Shown: positions 42,388-51,315, counted from the stretch's first letter. The stretch: DNA of 64,000 nt from Paenibacillus camerounensis (GCF_000723885.1 NZ_CCDG010000049.1:36443-100442), one strand, 5' to 3'. Numbers and translations: made by a program. The notes: generated by a model from the letters alone, not told the origin.

Positions 42388-43542
42388 TTATGCTTGCAGC
42401 TTCTCCAGTGCCTGTTCTGCCAACGCTGCAAAATACTTAGCCGCAGGCAGGATTGCCGCCTCATCTACATCAAACTGCGGGTGATGCAGCGCATAGCCCG
42501 GACCTGCCCCGATATTAACAAATGCGCCGGGAATCTGCTGCAGATACAGTGCGAAATCCTCTCCGCCCATCTGCAGCGGAATATCCTCAACCTTATATCC
42601 TGTATCCGAAGCGACCTGCTTCGTAAAATCAGCCCATTCTGCATGGTTCACTGTTGCCGGCGGCCCCGGATACCAGAGCAGTTTCGCCTCAGCACCGGCT
42701 GCTGCCGCAATGCCTTCGATGATACGCGTCATCTGAAGCGGAATATCACGGCGGATCCCCTCATTGTAAGTCCGCACTGTCCCTTCCAGTTCAACCAGCT
42801 CAGGAATTACGTTCCAGGTGAAGCCGCCGTTAATTCTGGTAACACTTAACACAACCGGCTCGATTGCGCTGCTCTGGCGGCTTACCACTGTCTGTAGCAT
42901 GGTAATAATCTGCGCCGCAGTTACAATAGTGTCTACCCCTTTTTCCGGTGTAGCGGCATGGGCGCCAACGCCTTTTACCTTGATCTCGAACCGGTCTACG
43001 CCTGCCGTCAATGGTCCTGATCTTGTACCAAACGTACCTGTAGGCAGCTCCGGTGAATTATGCAGTCCAAATATGGCAGCTACATCCTTCAAACCTCCGG
43101 ATTCCAGTACACTTTCCGCCCCGTGACCTGTCTCTTCCGCCGGCTGGAACAGGATTCTGACCCGTCCCGGCAATTCATCCTCACGGGCTTTCAGCAGCAA
43201 GGCAGCTCCCAATATAACTGCGGTGTGGAAGTCATGGCCGCAGGCATGCATTTTTCCCGGTAACTCAGAGGCATAAGACAAGCCTGTCTGCTCCTCAATC
43301 GGCAGTGCATCAATATCACAGCGTATAGCAACTATTGGCCCGTCGCCTTGTCCGATTTCGGCAATCAGTCCGGTTGCTAATGGCAGGTCTAGAATATGTA
43401 TGTGAGCAGCTGTCAGCCAGGCCCGCAGCTTCTCTGTTGTTCTGAACTCCTCATAGGCCAGCTCAGGCTCCCGGTGCAGATTTCTCCGCACCCCGATTAA
43501 TTCGCCCTCCAGCTCCTGATCATTCTTATAGGTAAGATTCAT
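42388..43542 (-). CDS. M20D family amidohydrolase
   Basis: A 384-aa metallopeptidase-fold enzyme with LHREPELAYEE, the metal ligands in HACGHDFHT, the Glu pair in PAEETGHG, and LHNSPELP. This family removes acyl groups from amino acids (hippurate hydrolase, N-acetyl-cysteine or N-acetyl-diaminopimelate deacetylase). In this operon it could deacylate an N-acyl sulfur amino acid after uptake. It is the first gene after the GntR gene, 33 bp away. Confidence 0.9.
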   Translation of the reverse strand: MNLTYKNDQELEGELIGVRRNLHREPELAYEEFRTTEKLRAWLTAAHIHILDLPLATGLIAEIGQGDGPIVAIRCDIDALPIEEQTGLSYASELPGKMHACGHDFHTAVILGAALLLKAREDELPGRVRILFQPAEETGHGAESVLESGGLKDVAAIFGLHNSPELPTGTFGTRSGPLTAGVDRFEIKVKGVGAHAATPEKGVDTIVTAAQIITMLQTVVSRQSSAIEPVVLSVTRINGGFTWNVIPELVELEGTVRTYNEGIRRDIPLQMTRIIEGIAAAAGAEAKLLWYPGPPATVNHAEWADFTKQVASDTGYKVEDIPLQMGGEDFALYLQQIPGAFVNIGAGPGYALHHPQFDVDEAAILPAAKYFAALAEQALEKLQA

Positions 43543-43575
43543 AGGTTCATAACTCCCCTTTCAGTTAGCAGAGGC

Positions 43576-44247
43576 TTATGCATTGACCTCAGCTTCAATC
43601 CCGCTCATCCGCTCAAGTGCCGTAGCCAGACTGTTCAAAATATGCTCCCGCATCGCTTGCTCAGCGCCGTCTTCATTTCTGTCCGCAATCATCTGCAGAA
43701 TGTCGTTATGCTCTTCATCCGCCTGCGTATTCCAGTCCCCGTGCAGGGAGACATAACGGCAATACCGGAGCGAGCGGTCCCTAAGCTGGTTCAGCACCTT
43801 TTCAAAGGTTATAAGCCCGCTTATTTCCGACAGATAATCATGGAATTCAAAGCCGTAGGAGACAAAATCCTGTTTCTCGCCGAGCTGAAAGGAATGCTTG
43901 ATCTGTGTCATCATCACGGTCAGCTTCTGAATATCTTTACCGGTGGCATTCTTCGCTGCGCTTCTGGCGATGTGGCCTTCAAGCATGCTGCGGATCTGAA
44001 AAATCTCCTCAACCTCTTTAAGCGATAACGGAGCTACCTTTAGCCTTCCATTTGGCTGGCGGACGAGAAAATCCTCATTCTCCAGTCTCTGGATCGCTTC
44101 TCGCAAGGGAGTCCGGCTGACTCCCAGCATTGCTGCCAGGCTTTCTTCGTTGACTGCCTGACCCGGCTCCAGCTCGTTATTAATGATGTTTTGCTTCAAA
44201 GCATAGTAGGTATTATCCTTCGACAGCCTTCGTGATCGTATCTCCAT
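43576..44247 (-). CDS. GntR/FadR-type regulator
   Basis: A 223-aa regulator with an N-terminal winged helix (ESLAAMLGVSRTPLREAIQR) and a C-terminal helical FCD ligand-binding domain (from about 75). FCD proteins often bind small carboxylates through a metal. It heads the operon 43576-37209 and likely represses it. The perfect 18-bp palindrome at 44301-44318 is the natural operator candidate. GGGAG lies before the ATG. Confidence 0.9.
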   Translation of the reverse strand: MEIRSRRLSKDNTYYALKQNIINNELEPGQAVNEESLAAMLGVSRTPLREAIQRLENEDFLVRQPNGRLKVAPLSLKEVEEIFQIRSMLEGHIARSAAKNATGKDIQKLTVMMTQIKHSFQLGEKQDFVSYGFEFHDYLSEISGLITFEKVLNQLRDRSLRYCRYVSLHGDWNTQADEEHNDILQMIADRNEDGAEQAMREHILNSLATALERMSGIEAEVNA

Positions 44248-44300
44248 ACCGCTGATGCTCCCTATGTGAAAATGTACTTGATATCAGTTCATATAATTGT

Positions 44301-44318
44301 ATAATTGTATACAATTAT
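44301..44318. promoter_or_regulatory. Perfect 18-bp palindrome, candidate GntR operator
   Basis: ATAATTGTATACAATTAT is fully self-complementary and lies in the 210-bp gap between the divergent GntR gene and ABC exporter genes. FadR-group regulators bind short AT-rich palindromes of this size. Confidence 0.6.
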
Positions 44319-44457
44319 TATTTAAGTGCTTTTAACAGAGTAACGGCCTGCTGGTTTGGAAAGTTTTCTCTTTTTTCAAGCTTTTTTCATACTATAAACC
44401 TATTATTCACACTAGTCAAGTATGATTTATAGGTGATAGAGTTGGGAGCATTTTAAA

Positions 44458-45180
44458 ATGATACTTAAGCCCGCAATTCCTCATGCTGACAAATACGTGA
44501 TTAGTGTAGAGGCCGTTAGCAAAGCTCTTCAAGGTAACGAAATTATCAAAAACGTTTCCTTTCATATCCCGTTTAATAGCATCTACGCCATTATCGGCCC
44601 TAACGGTGCCGGCAAAACCACCCTCCTGCGCCTGATCACCAGGCTGTTGCCGTTAGATCAGGGTTACATCCGTTACGGTGTTGATGAGCAGGCGGTATCG
44701 GTTCTTTTGGAAAATGACTATTTATTTGAAGCAAAGACCGGCATAGACAACCTGCGGGATTTCGGGATCTACCTTGGAGTTGACTCCGCGCAGGTAGAAT
44801 CCGCCGTTACCCGGTATGCCGGGCTGCTGCAGCTGAATTCCGCACTGGGCCGCAAGGTCGCCAACTACTCCAAGGGTATGAAGCGTAAGCTCTCCCTGCT
44901 GATAACATTACTGCGGGGTACAGATATTCTGATACTGGATGAATTAACGTCCGGCGTGGATTCGGAGTCCAGAATGGTCATGCGGGCTATGCTTCAGCAG
45001 CTAAAAGCCGAAGGCAAAACGATCGTTATCACATCGCATGATCTGGCAGAGGTCCAGAAGGTCAGTGACTGGATTACTATTCTGGTAGATGGGTGTAACG
45101 CTGAGGTTATCAATAACGCGACTTTTGACGGAGATTTGGAAAAGCGATTTTTTGACACACTGGAGGAACTTAGATCATGA
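44458..45180 (+). CDS. ABC transporter ATPase
   Basis: A 240-aa exporter-type ATPase. Walker A is GPNGAGKTT, the signature is changed to YSKGMKRKL, and Walker B is ILILDE followed by LTSG. The YSKGM form fits the ABC-2/drug-exporter group. GGGAG lies before the ATG. It overlaps the permease gene by 4 bp (ATGA). It is divergent from the GntR operon; the substrate is unknown. Confidence 0.9.
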   Translation: MILKPAIPHADKYVISVEAVSKALQGNEIIKNVSFHIPFNSIYAIIGPNGAGKTTLLRLITRLLPLDQGYIRYGVDEQAVSVLLENDYLFEAKTGIDNLRDFGIYLGVDSAQVESAVTRYAGLLQLNSALGRKVANYSKGMKRKLSLLITLLRGTDILILDELTSGVDSESRMVMRAMLQQLKAEGKTIVITSHDLAEVQKVSDWITILVDGCNAEVINNATFDGDLEKRFFDTLEELRS

Positions 45181-45905
45181 ACCTTCATCCGGTTAACCGG
45201 CTTAACTTAAAAGATGTAATGCGCAGTCCCTCTTATCTGAGTATGGCTGTTGTTGTACTGCTCGTTCCACTCCAGTCGGTGATACAGATATCCTACGGCA
45301 GATCTGATTCAGCAGGATTTACGGTGGCCTATACGCTGCTCATCTTGAATATATCGGTCTATTTTCTGGTGAATATGTTAACGGTTAGCCTGATTGTCAT
45401 CTCGGAAAAGAGTACCGGACGCTGCGAATATTACCTCGCCAACAAGCTGGAGGTTCAGCGCCTTACCTCGATCTACAGCCTGTCCTCCCATTTGCTGTGC
45501 ATAGGGCCTATTGTCATTCTTAATATTCTCATTATGGGATACGCTTTAATGATGGAGCAGAAGATCCTGCAAGAGCTTTATTTCAGTACATCCTTCGTCT
45601 ATTTTGCAATCACATTTCTGCTGTTCACCCGCTGTGTAACGAGTGTAATGACGCTGGTGTCCATGTTGTCCACAACGCCTGAGCGGATTCGTACAATTTT
45701 GTCCGTTGGTTCTGTCCTGTTCATGTTTGCAGCTACGCTGACCGGAACACTCATTAATACACTAGGATTCATTCCCGGCCGCAGCACCGTTATCTGGACT
45801 TTCGGTTCAAGCCTGCTTTTGCTTACCCTACTGTGTGCCTTAGTTCAGCATGTATTGAAGAAGAGATTAACCAATGAAGCTGTGATTCTTTCCTGTAGAC
45901 AATAG
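45177..45905 (+). CDS. ABC exporter permease
   Basis: A 242-aa membrane protein with six predicted segments in the ABC-2 pattern. Sequence similarity to a named family is weak. Overlap with the ATPase gene and equal orientation make it the partner. A hairpin at 45930-45955 ends the unit. Confidence 0.82.
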   Translation: MNLHPVNRLNLKDVMRSPSYLSMAVVVLLVPLQSVIQISYGRSDSAGFTVAYTLLILNISVYFLVNMLTVSLIVISEKSTGRCEYYLANKLEVQRLTSIYSLSSHLLCIGPIVILNILIMGYALMMEQKILQELYFSTSFVYFAITFLLFTRCVTSVMTLVSMLSTTPERIRTILSVGSVLFMFAATLTGTLINTLGFIPGRSTVIWTFGSSLLLLTLLCALVQHVLKKRLTNEAVILSCRQ

Positions 45906-45929
45906 CTGCTCAGTACAAAAGATACAAAA

Positions 45930-45955
45930 AAGCCCCCGCCATAAGGCAGGAGCTT
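45930..45955. terminator. Bidirectional terminator
   Basis: AAGCTCCTGCC and GGCGGGGGCTT pair (with wobbles) and TTTTT follows on the minus strand; on the + side it ends in TTATT. It serves the exporter genes and the convergent membrane protein gene. Confidence 0.75.
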
Positions 45956-45970
45956 ATTCATACACATACT

Positions 45971-46330
45971 CTAAACCTTGAACAGCACAATAATCTCTGT
46001 CAGCAGCACCAGACCGGCGGCAGATACACCGAACGAGTTGATCAGCGTAAGCGCCTCCGGATAAGATTCTTTGCGGAACTGAGAGCACAGGGAAACGGTC
46101 CACAGCACAGTGAAAAAAAGGGCGACCGATCCGCAGCCCTGCTCCGCCAGAGCGCGTCTTCTGCGCGAGAAAAAGGTGCCCAGCCCCGCAAAAGTAAGCA
46201 GCATATAAATGACCAGCTCCGCAGTTGAAATCGCGATAATCTCCCCGGCCGAAAAAAGATGCATTAAAGCGTACTGAATGCACAGCCCCATAAACACAAG
46301 CAGGTTAAAGGAAACTTTATGTAATCTCAA
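45971..46330 (-). CDS. Small hypothetical membrane protein
   Basis: A 119-aa protein with four hydrophobic segments. The TTG at 46330 is preferred because GGAGG lies 8 bases upstream; ATGs at 46369 and 46345 have no site. No family is recognised. Confidence 0.6.
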   Translation of the reverse strand: MRLHKVSFNLLVFMGLCIQYALMHLFSAGEIIAISTAELVIYMLLTFAGLGTFFSRRRRALAEQGCGSVALFFTVLWTVSLCSQFRKESYPEALTLINSFGVSAAGLVLLTEIIVLFKV

Positions 46331-46600
46331 GTCCTGTTCCTCCATTTGCGTAATAATGTATAGCAGCATTTAGATAACGCTTACATTATAGTTGCAAACA
46401 GTTTCCTTTTCTGTGATTTATGATTCCCTGTACCTAATATTAATTTCATTCCTGCATCACTCTTAATATTCATTTATATCCCACTGTCATTCCAAAGACT
46501 CTATAAGACTGCTAGTAGCATTACTATCGAAACCGGCGCCCAGATTCTACGCTCCCGGACGCTTTTGGTAATAAGCCTAACTTTTCTGAAGGATAATCGG

Positions 46601-46933
46601 TCAATCTGTTTTCACCAAAATATCATTGTATATTTGTGTTACCTCGGCATATCCGACTATTCTGCTGCCCTCCTGAATTGTTAATACTCTGCCTATCCAT
46701 AAAGTTCGAGGATAATATTCCGGAGTTATGAAAGTAATAGTCCCCATGACACAATCCCCTGGCCGCACCATAATATCACCATAATATTTATGTATACCAG
46801 TCGTTAAATAATCATCTTTCACCAAATGTGCCGGACGGTAGCCTGAGTACACTGGCCTATTCCGGCCACTGCCCTTCCCGTCACTTTTTAACAAGGTTAT
46901 TTTTGCAGCAATATGTGGTAAGTAGAGAACCAC
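46601..46933 (-). CDS. EF-Tu domain III-like protein
   Basis: A 110-aa stand-alone protein that resembles the C-terminal beta-barrel of EF-Tu. RPVYSGYRPAHL matches the EF-Tu strand with F-x-x-Y-R-P, MVRPGDCVMGTITFI matches the V-x-P-G-D turn, and EGSRIVGYAEVTQI matches the final G-R-T-V-G-A-G-x-V strand. The GTPase domain is absent. It starts at GTG 46933 after AGGAGG. The role is unknown; it could bind aminoacyl-tRNA or a translation partner. Confidence 0.65.
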   Translation of the reverse strand: MVLYLPHIAAKITLLKSDGKGSGRNRPVYSGYRPAHLVKDDYLTTGIHKYYGDIMVRPGDCVMGTITFITPEYYPRTLWIGRVLTIQEGSRIVGYAEVTQIYNDILVKTD

Positions 46934-46958
46934 CTCATTATTTCCTCCTCACATTATT

Positions 46959-47084
46959 TTATTTTTTATCCCTTATCTCACGAAGAATCTCTTCAATTCC
47001 CTCCATCTTTCTTAACATCTTATTCTGATTCCCAAGCAATCCAGATAAACCAATGACAACAATAATTATAAGAATAATTTCCAC
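46959..47084 (-). CDS. 41-aa single-pass membrane peptide
   Basis: From GTG 47084, six bases after AGGAGAG, a 41-codon frame encodes a hydrophobic stretch (IILIIIVVIGLSGLLG) and an amphipathic charged tail (MLRKMEGIEEILREIRDKK). The frame runs further upstream to 47294, but that part has no ribosome binding site. Many Bacillales have small membrane proteins of this form. It lies 25 bp upstream of the EF-Tu-like gene. Confidence 0.5.
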   Translation of the reverse strand: MEIILIIIVVIGLSGLLGNQNKMLRKMEGIEEILREIRDKK

Positions 47085-47665
47085 TTTTACTCTCCTCTCT
47101 ATCAGTTGAAACCTCTTTGCTTTTAAGAAAATATAGTATATTAATACACAGCAAGCAATTTCTTTTATAACGAGGGATGATGTCATGAGATTCTGGAGAA
47201 ATACGTGAATGTGAACTACAGGACCATAGTATTCAAAAAAGGGAATGGAGCGTATTTCACTTATAGATACAACTACTAGTGGGCAGCATGACACTATTGC
47301 TTTTTCTGATCTAACATCTCTTTAATTCTCCAGTCCGGTGTGCTCACGTATTTCTTGGTACTTTTGTTCCATAGTATGCTCCCAATTTGTTTGGTACTTC
47401 TCTTTCGCCTCTACCACTGCGTATTCCTGCCTACAAATATACTTATTCGGTTAATGAACTTTATTTTTCTATTACTGTCTACCATACAAAAAGCACCGGG
47501 AATCTGCGGCTCCTTCCGCATTTCCGGTGCTAATTACATATACATTACAGCTGGCCGGCATGGTGGATTTCGCGGGCAATCAGGTGCCGCATAACCTCTC
47601 ACACGGATGGAGCAAGCTCTGCCTGGCAGCTATTGCATGTTTGCAGCCTCCTGAAGCGTGTATGC
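47085..47665. other. Gene-poor intergenic region
   Basis: About 580 bp. The first 210 bp are an open frame without a start. A 31-codon minus frame (47322-47417) is possible but unsupported. The terminator hairpin at 47492-47531 ends the BlaR1-type gene. Confidence 0.5.
47492..47531. terminator. Terminator of the BlaI/BlaR1 operon
   Basis: AGCACCGG and CCGGTGCT are perfectly paired with an inner GCGG/CCGC stem, followed by TTTTT on the minus strand. It lies about 135 bp after the BlaR1-type stop. Confidence 0.8.
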
Positions 47666-49147
47666 TTAATAATCCGCAGACCGCATTTCCTCTACACGGT
47701 CAATCAACTGATGAAGCCCTGCTTCATCTGTAGCATACTGACGGATATCTCCTTCAAGCTGCTTGCCGATCTGCTCCCTTTCAAAGGTAACGCTATACGT
47801 TACACTGCCATTTTGATTGGTATCCTCTATGAGCGGGTAGGTGACGGTCCCCATCCGGTCAGTAAGGATATAGGTTATACTGTCCACGTTGTCAATCAGG
47901 CTAAAAAGCACAATGGAATTTCGGTAGAACGCATCGCCGCTGATCGCACCGTTTTTGGTCACACCGGCTGAATCCTGCATGTCATATTTAATAGTCAAGC
48001 CATACGGCGGAGCCACCGTCTGAAGCTCCATCCCCTCAGCCTCCAAGCCTTCCGGCACCGGCAAGCCGCCGATAATTCCGCCAACCTTACTGGCAGCACC
48101 CACGTAGGGTGTACGGTTTTTTAACAGCTGCTCCACGTTGTAGCCTTTATATGACTGCTGTACCGGAGACACCTCAGGCTTCGGGTTAACTATACAGACA
48201 GCAAGGATAACGGTGATTACGACAAATGTACATGCGGTGATCCAAGGGGACGGCTGGCGGTAGGTGAGAATATTTTTGATTCTGGATTTCACATTCCCCT
48301 CGCCAAAAGCAAGCGGACTCCCTGCCGGAACTCCCCTTTTACCTGTTGCAAGTGTGAGTAAAGAAGTTGAATAGCTCCCTTTAATCCCGCTGCCCAGCTT
48401 CCGGACGACCGTTTCATCACACGACATCTCCATATCTTTGCCCATAAGCGCGTACGCCAGCCACATGAAGGGATTGAACCAGTGAAGGATGAGCAGCAGG
48501 AAGGCAAAGGGCTTAATCAGATAATCCCGCCTGCGGATATGTGTCTGTTCATGCAGTATGATATAGGGCAGCTCCTGACTGCTCATTCCGGCAGGAACGT
48601 AAATCTTCGGCTTAATAAAACCGCACACAAAGGGCGCCGCAATCTGATCCGACTCATAAATATTCGCTTTAACAAGTGTTGCGGTCCGTACTCGTGCCGT
48701 AATGCGCACATACGATACAATGCTGTACAGTAAAAGAGCTGCTACGCCTGTCAGCCAGATCATACTTCCCGTCCACAGGATAAGCTGCAGCGGGTTTACG
48801 CTGGCGGTCTGGACAGCACCTGGAAGTGAGGTATTAATCAGCCTGCTTACTCTGTTAATACCGGTATCTATTGCCGGCTGGAGCTGCAAACCAATACCTG
48901 GCGTTACAAAATTCATAAGCCCTGTTCCCGTCCCTATCTGTGAATGAGGCTGGAACAGCCGCAGCAGACTGAAATCCGAAGGAATACTGACGGGCAGAAC
49001 CAGTCTGATTCCTACAGCGGACCATAACAGATAAGAGAATATTTTGGGGGCTCTCCTTAAAAACACCCGTACCAGCAGCACTGCAGCTGCCACATAACCC
49101 GCTGTAATGCTCATATTTAGGACATTGATGAACCACTCCGTAATCAT
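47666..49147 (-). CDS. BlaR1/MecR1-type M56 metalloprotease sensor with DUF4825-like C-terminus
   Basis: A 493-aa membrane protein. Four membrane segments surround the zinc protease motif ILHEQTHIRRRDY (H-E-x-x-H), as in the BlaR1 N-terminal half. The C-terminal extracellular region lacks penicillin-binding motifs. It instead looks like DUF4825 (NRTPYVGAASKVGGIIGGLP). The trigger is therefore probably not a beta-lactam bound covalently. On signal, the protease would remove its partner BlaI-type repressor. The start overlaps the repressor stop by 4 bp. Confidence 0.88.
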   Translation of the reverse strand: MITEWFINVLNMSITAGYVAAAVLLVRVFLRRAPKIFSYLLWSAVGIRLVLPVSIPSDFSLLRLFQPHSQIGTGTGLMNFVTPGIGLQLQPAIDTGINRVSRLINTSLPGAVQTASVNPLQLILWTGSMIWLTGVAALLLYSIVSYVRITARVRTATLVKANIYESDQIAAPFVCGFIKPKIYVPAGMSSQELPYIILHEQTHIRRRDYLIKPFAFLLLILHWFNPFMWLAYALMGKDMEMSCDETVVRKLGSGIKGSYSTSLLTLATGKRGVPAGSPLAFGEGNVKSRIKNILTYRQPSPWITACTFVVITVILAVCIVNPKPEVSPVQQSYKGYNVEQLLKNRTPYVGAASKVGGIIGGLPVPEGLEAEGMELQTVAPPYGLTIKYDMQDSAGVTKNGAISGDAFYRNSIVLFSLIDNVDSITYILTDRMGTVTYPLIEDTNQNGSVTYSVTFEREQIGKQLEGDIRQYATDEAGLHQLIDRVEEMRSADY

Positions 49148-49503
49148 CGGGTCGCCTCCTCAATGATCCGCTTCAGCTCCTCCGCCTCCTTTTCGGACAG
49201 CTTCTTTTTGCCCAGAAAAGCAGTTAAAAATTGCGGCAGCGATCCGCCAAAGGCTTTTTCCACTACCGTCTCGCTTTCGTATTGCTGTGCCTCTGCTTTT
49301 TTGATAATCGCTGTAACGGTTGCATCTTCATTCTTCAGAATTCCCCGCTCACACAGCTTTCTGAGTACGGTATAGGTCGTGGATTTCTTCCAGCCCAGCC
49401 TGGTCTGGCTCAGCTTCACCAGCTCTGTTGAATTAATCGGCTCATTATCCCAGATCAGGCAGGCGAACTTATACTCGGCATCGAACAATTTGTAGGTTTC
49501 CAT
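49144..49503 (-). CDS. BlaI/MecI-type repressor
   Basis: A 119-aa winged-helix repressor (LVKLSQTRLGWKKSTTYTVL is the DNA-reading region). ATG 49503 follows AGGAGG by 6-7 bases; the in-frame ATG 49518 is the ribosome binding site region itself. It should bind the two inverted repeats upstream and be cleaved by the M56 partner. No beta-lactamase gene is adjacent, so the targets beyond its own operon are unknown. Confidence 0.92.
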   Translation of the reverse strand: METYKLFDAEYKFACLIWDNEPINSTELVKLSQTRLGWKKSTTYTVLRKLCERGILKNEDATVTAIIKKAEAQQYESETVVEKAFGGSLPQFLTAFLGKKKLSEKEAEELKRIIEEATR

Positions 49504-49523
49504 GCAGCTCCTCCTCATTCCAA

Positions 49524-49567
49524 GTTTACTCCAGTAAACCTCTTGTGATGAGTTTATTGCAGTAGAC
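49524..49567. promoter_or_regulatory. Paired BlaI-type operators
   Basis: GTTTACTCCAGTAAAC (49524-49539) is a perfect dyad with a 2-bp centre. GTTTATTGCAGTAGAC (49552-49567) is a weaker copy 28 bp on. Both lie just upstream of the repressor gene. Confidence 0.8.
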
Positions 49568-49613
49568 CTCGAAAGTCAAGCCGGTCGGCTGAATCACCGG
49601 GTGACATCTCCAT

Positions 49614-50264
49614 TCAATCTAACCTTACTTTACCGGAAATTTTCACCAGCCTGGCACCAAGCACAATAAACCACGCTGCAAAAGCGAGCTGACAAATAAA
49701 CGTTACCGTAGTGCCGATTAGCCAGGGGAAAGATCCGACCAGATCAAGTATTCCGGCAGCAAAACCCAAATAGGCACAGGCCTTGCCCAACGGGCTTTTC
49801 ATGATAACAAAGCTCAGTATAATCGTTGCTGTCCCCATGATGAGCGCCGCGGTATGCAGACCCCCGTAATACATGCTGAACATTAGCTTAAGGCTCTCAG
49901 CGGATATATCAATATTGAATACAGGGTAAACCACTCTCCCCAGGATGATAACGAGCAGTATGTAGACGGGAATGCTAAGCGCCAGAAGTGCGCAGCCCAG
50001 CAGGGTTTTGAACAAATCTGTCTTAGCCAGGACATGATATAGCGCAGCAATAGCCGGAATCAGACACAGCGGGGCAAAGAACAGCAGTTCGTCCGCCATG
50101 GACATATTCAATTTCCACTCGGTCAGCCATCCCATCAGCTCAGCATCAGCAGCCGTTGGAGGGATGGGCACCGGCAGCATAAACAGATATTGTATAAAAA
50201 AGAGAACTCCCGCCAGGATCAGCGCAATACCGCCGAACTGTACGGCACTCGGCTTCAATTGCAT
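49614..50264 (-). CDS. Hypothetical DUF4386-like membrane protein
   Basis: A 216-aa protein with six predicted membrane segments, in the style of DUF4386. ATG 50264 has GGAG 9 bases upstream; ATG 50279 is also possible. It follows the HAD gene by 40 bp. The function is unknown. Confidence 0.65.
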   Translation of the reverse strand: MQLKPSAVQFGGIALILAGVLFFIQYLFMLPVPIPPTAADAELMGWLTEWKLNMSMADELLFFAPLCLIPAIAALYHVLAKTDLFKTLLGCALLALSIPVYILLVIILGRVVYPVFNIDISAESLKLMFSMYYGGLHTAALIMGTATIILSFVIMKSPLGKACAYLGFAAGILDLVGSFPWLIGTTVTFICQLAFAAWFIVLGARLVKISGKVRLD

Positions 50265-50303
50265 GTGCTTCAGCTCCATCTCAGGTAAATTTGGGTGTAA
50301 GGC

Positions 50304-50924
50304 TTAATTGAACAGCTCCAGCAGATCACTGAAACGGTTAATCGTATAATCCGCACCGCTAGCCTCTCCAAATCCATAGCTTGCAAAAACAAACGGAATT
50401 CCGGCAAACGCTGCGGCCTTCTGGTCCCCTTCCGTATCTCCCACATAGACCGGATTCTCCAGATTGTTTCTCTGCATGATCAGCTTGATGTTCTCACCCT
50501 TGGACAGCCCGGTCCGGCCCGGATTCTCAAAGTCGTTGAAGAACCTGCCCAGCTGATGATACTCATAAAAAGCCTCGATATATCCCTTCTGACAGTTGCT
50601 AACGATGAACAGCTTGTATTGTGCCGATAAAGCCGTAAGCACTGCTTCAAGCTCTTCATATAACACGCCGCCCTGCTTAACCAGGTAATGACATTCGGCT
50701 TCGCAGCACTCGTCCAGAAGTTTTTGCTGCACTGCCTCTTCCATACCGGGAAGCAGAATTTTACCTACCTCCGCAGGCTGCAGGCCCATAATCCCCTGTA
50801 AATTTTCCTTGGTGATAACATGCGGAATGTCTGCATACCTGCGAAGCACATCATTCCACGCCACCGTCACCACCTCCGAAGAATCCCACATTGTTCCATC
50901 CAGATCAAAAATAATGCTGTCCAT
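50304..50924 (-). CDS. HAD-IA family hydrolase
   Basis: A 206-aa phosphatase of the phosphoglycolate phosphatase type: FDLDGTMWD (Asp7, Asp9), a helical cap, SNCQKGY (motif II), GLSKGENI (Lys) and VGDTEGD (motif IV). GGAGG precedes the ATG. The substrate cannot be told. Confidence 0.9.
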   Translation of the reverse strand: MDSIIFDLDGTMWDSSEVVTVAWNDVLRRYADIPHVITKENLQGIMGLQPAEVGKILLPGMEEAVQQKLLDECCEAECHYLVKQGGVLYEELEAVLTALSAQYKLFIVSNCQKGYIEAFYEYHQLGRFFNDFENPGRTGLSKGENIKLIMQRNNLENPVYVGDTEGDQKAAAFAGIPFVFASYGFGEASGADYTINRFSDLLELFN

Positions 50925-50976
50925 GTTAGCCTCCGATACTAAATTTATTTGAATGCCTGCTTACTATTTTATGTTA

Positions 50977-51252
50977 TCACTTTAACGTCTTAACGGATTG
51001 CAGCCGGGCTTTAACTCCGATTCGCTTAGTAAAAGTAATGATATAATCTTGATTTATTTCAACTACTCCAGATATATCAATGGATGTCTTTAGTGTTCTT
51101 GTCTGCCCGTTCAAATTCACAACCTGTAGCTCTTCATCATCTACCGCTGTAGCTTTAGCAAGTTCAATACCCGATGAGGTAAATGAATTCCAAAATACGT
51201 ACAATAACAGCATTATAATTAAAATTCCAAAGGCTTTAGATTTTGAAATCAT
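50977..51252 (-). CDS. Small hypothetical membrane-anchored protein
   Basis: A 91-aa protein with one N-terminal membrane segment (about 7-22) and a short beta-rich extracellular part. AAGGAG lies before the ATG. No family is recognised. It precedes no close partner. Confidence 0.65.
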   Translation of the reverse strand: MISKSKAFGILIIMLLLYVFWNSFTSSGIELAKATAVDDEELQVVNLNGQTRTLKTSIDISGVVEINQDYIITFTKRIGVKARLQSVKTLK

Positions 51253-51315
51253 TGTCCAGCTCCTTGATTATTTTTTGGCACCGGAAAGCTTGCAACGCAG
51301 TCTCTTAGTCTCTAA

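Noticed and set aside
43543..44457. SAM or T-box riboswitch for the met-type operon
   Set aside because: I found no matching conserved core sequence or terminator in this region.
47322..47417. 31-codon minus frame from GTG with AGGAA upstream
   Set aside because: Too short, no recognisable feature; chance is as likely.
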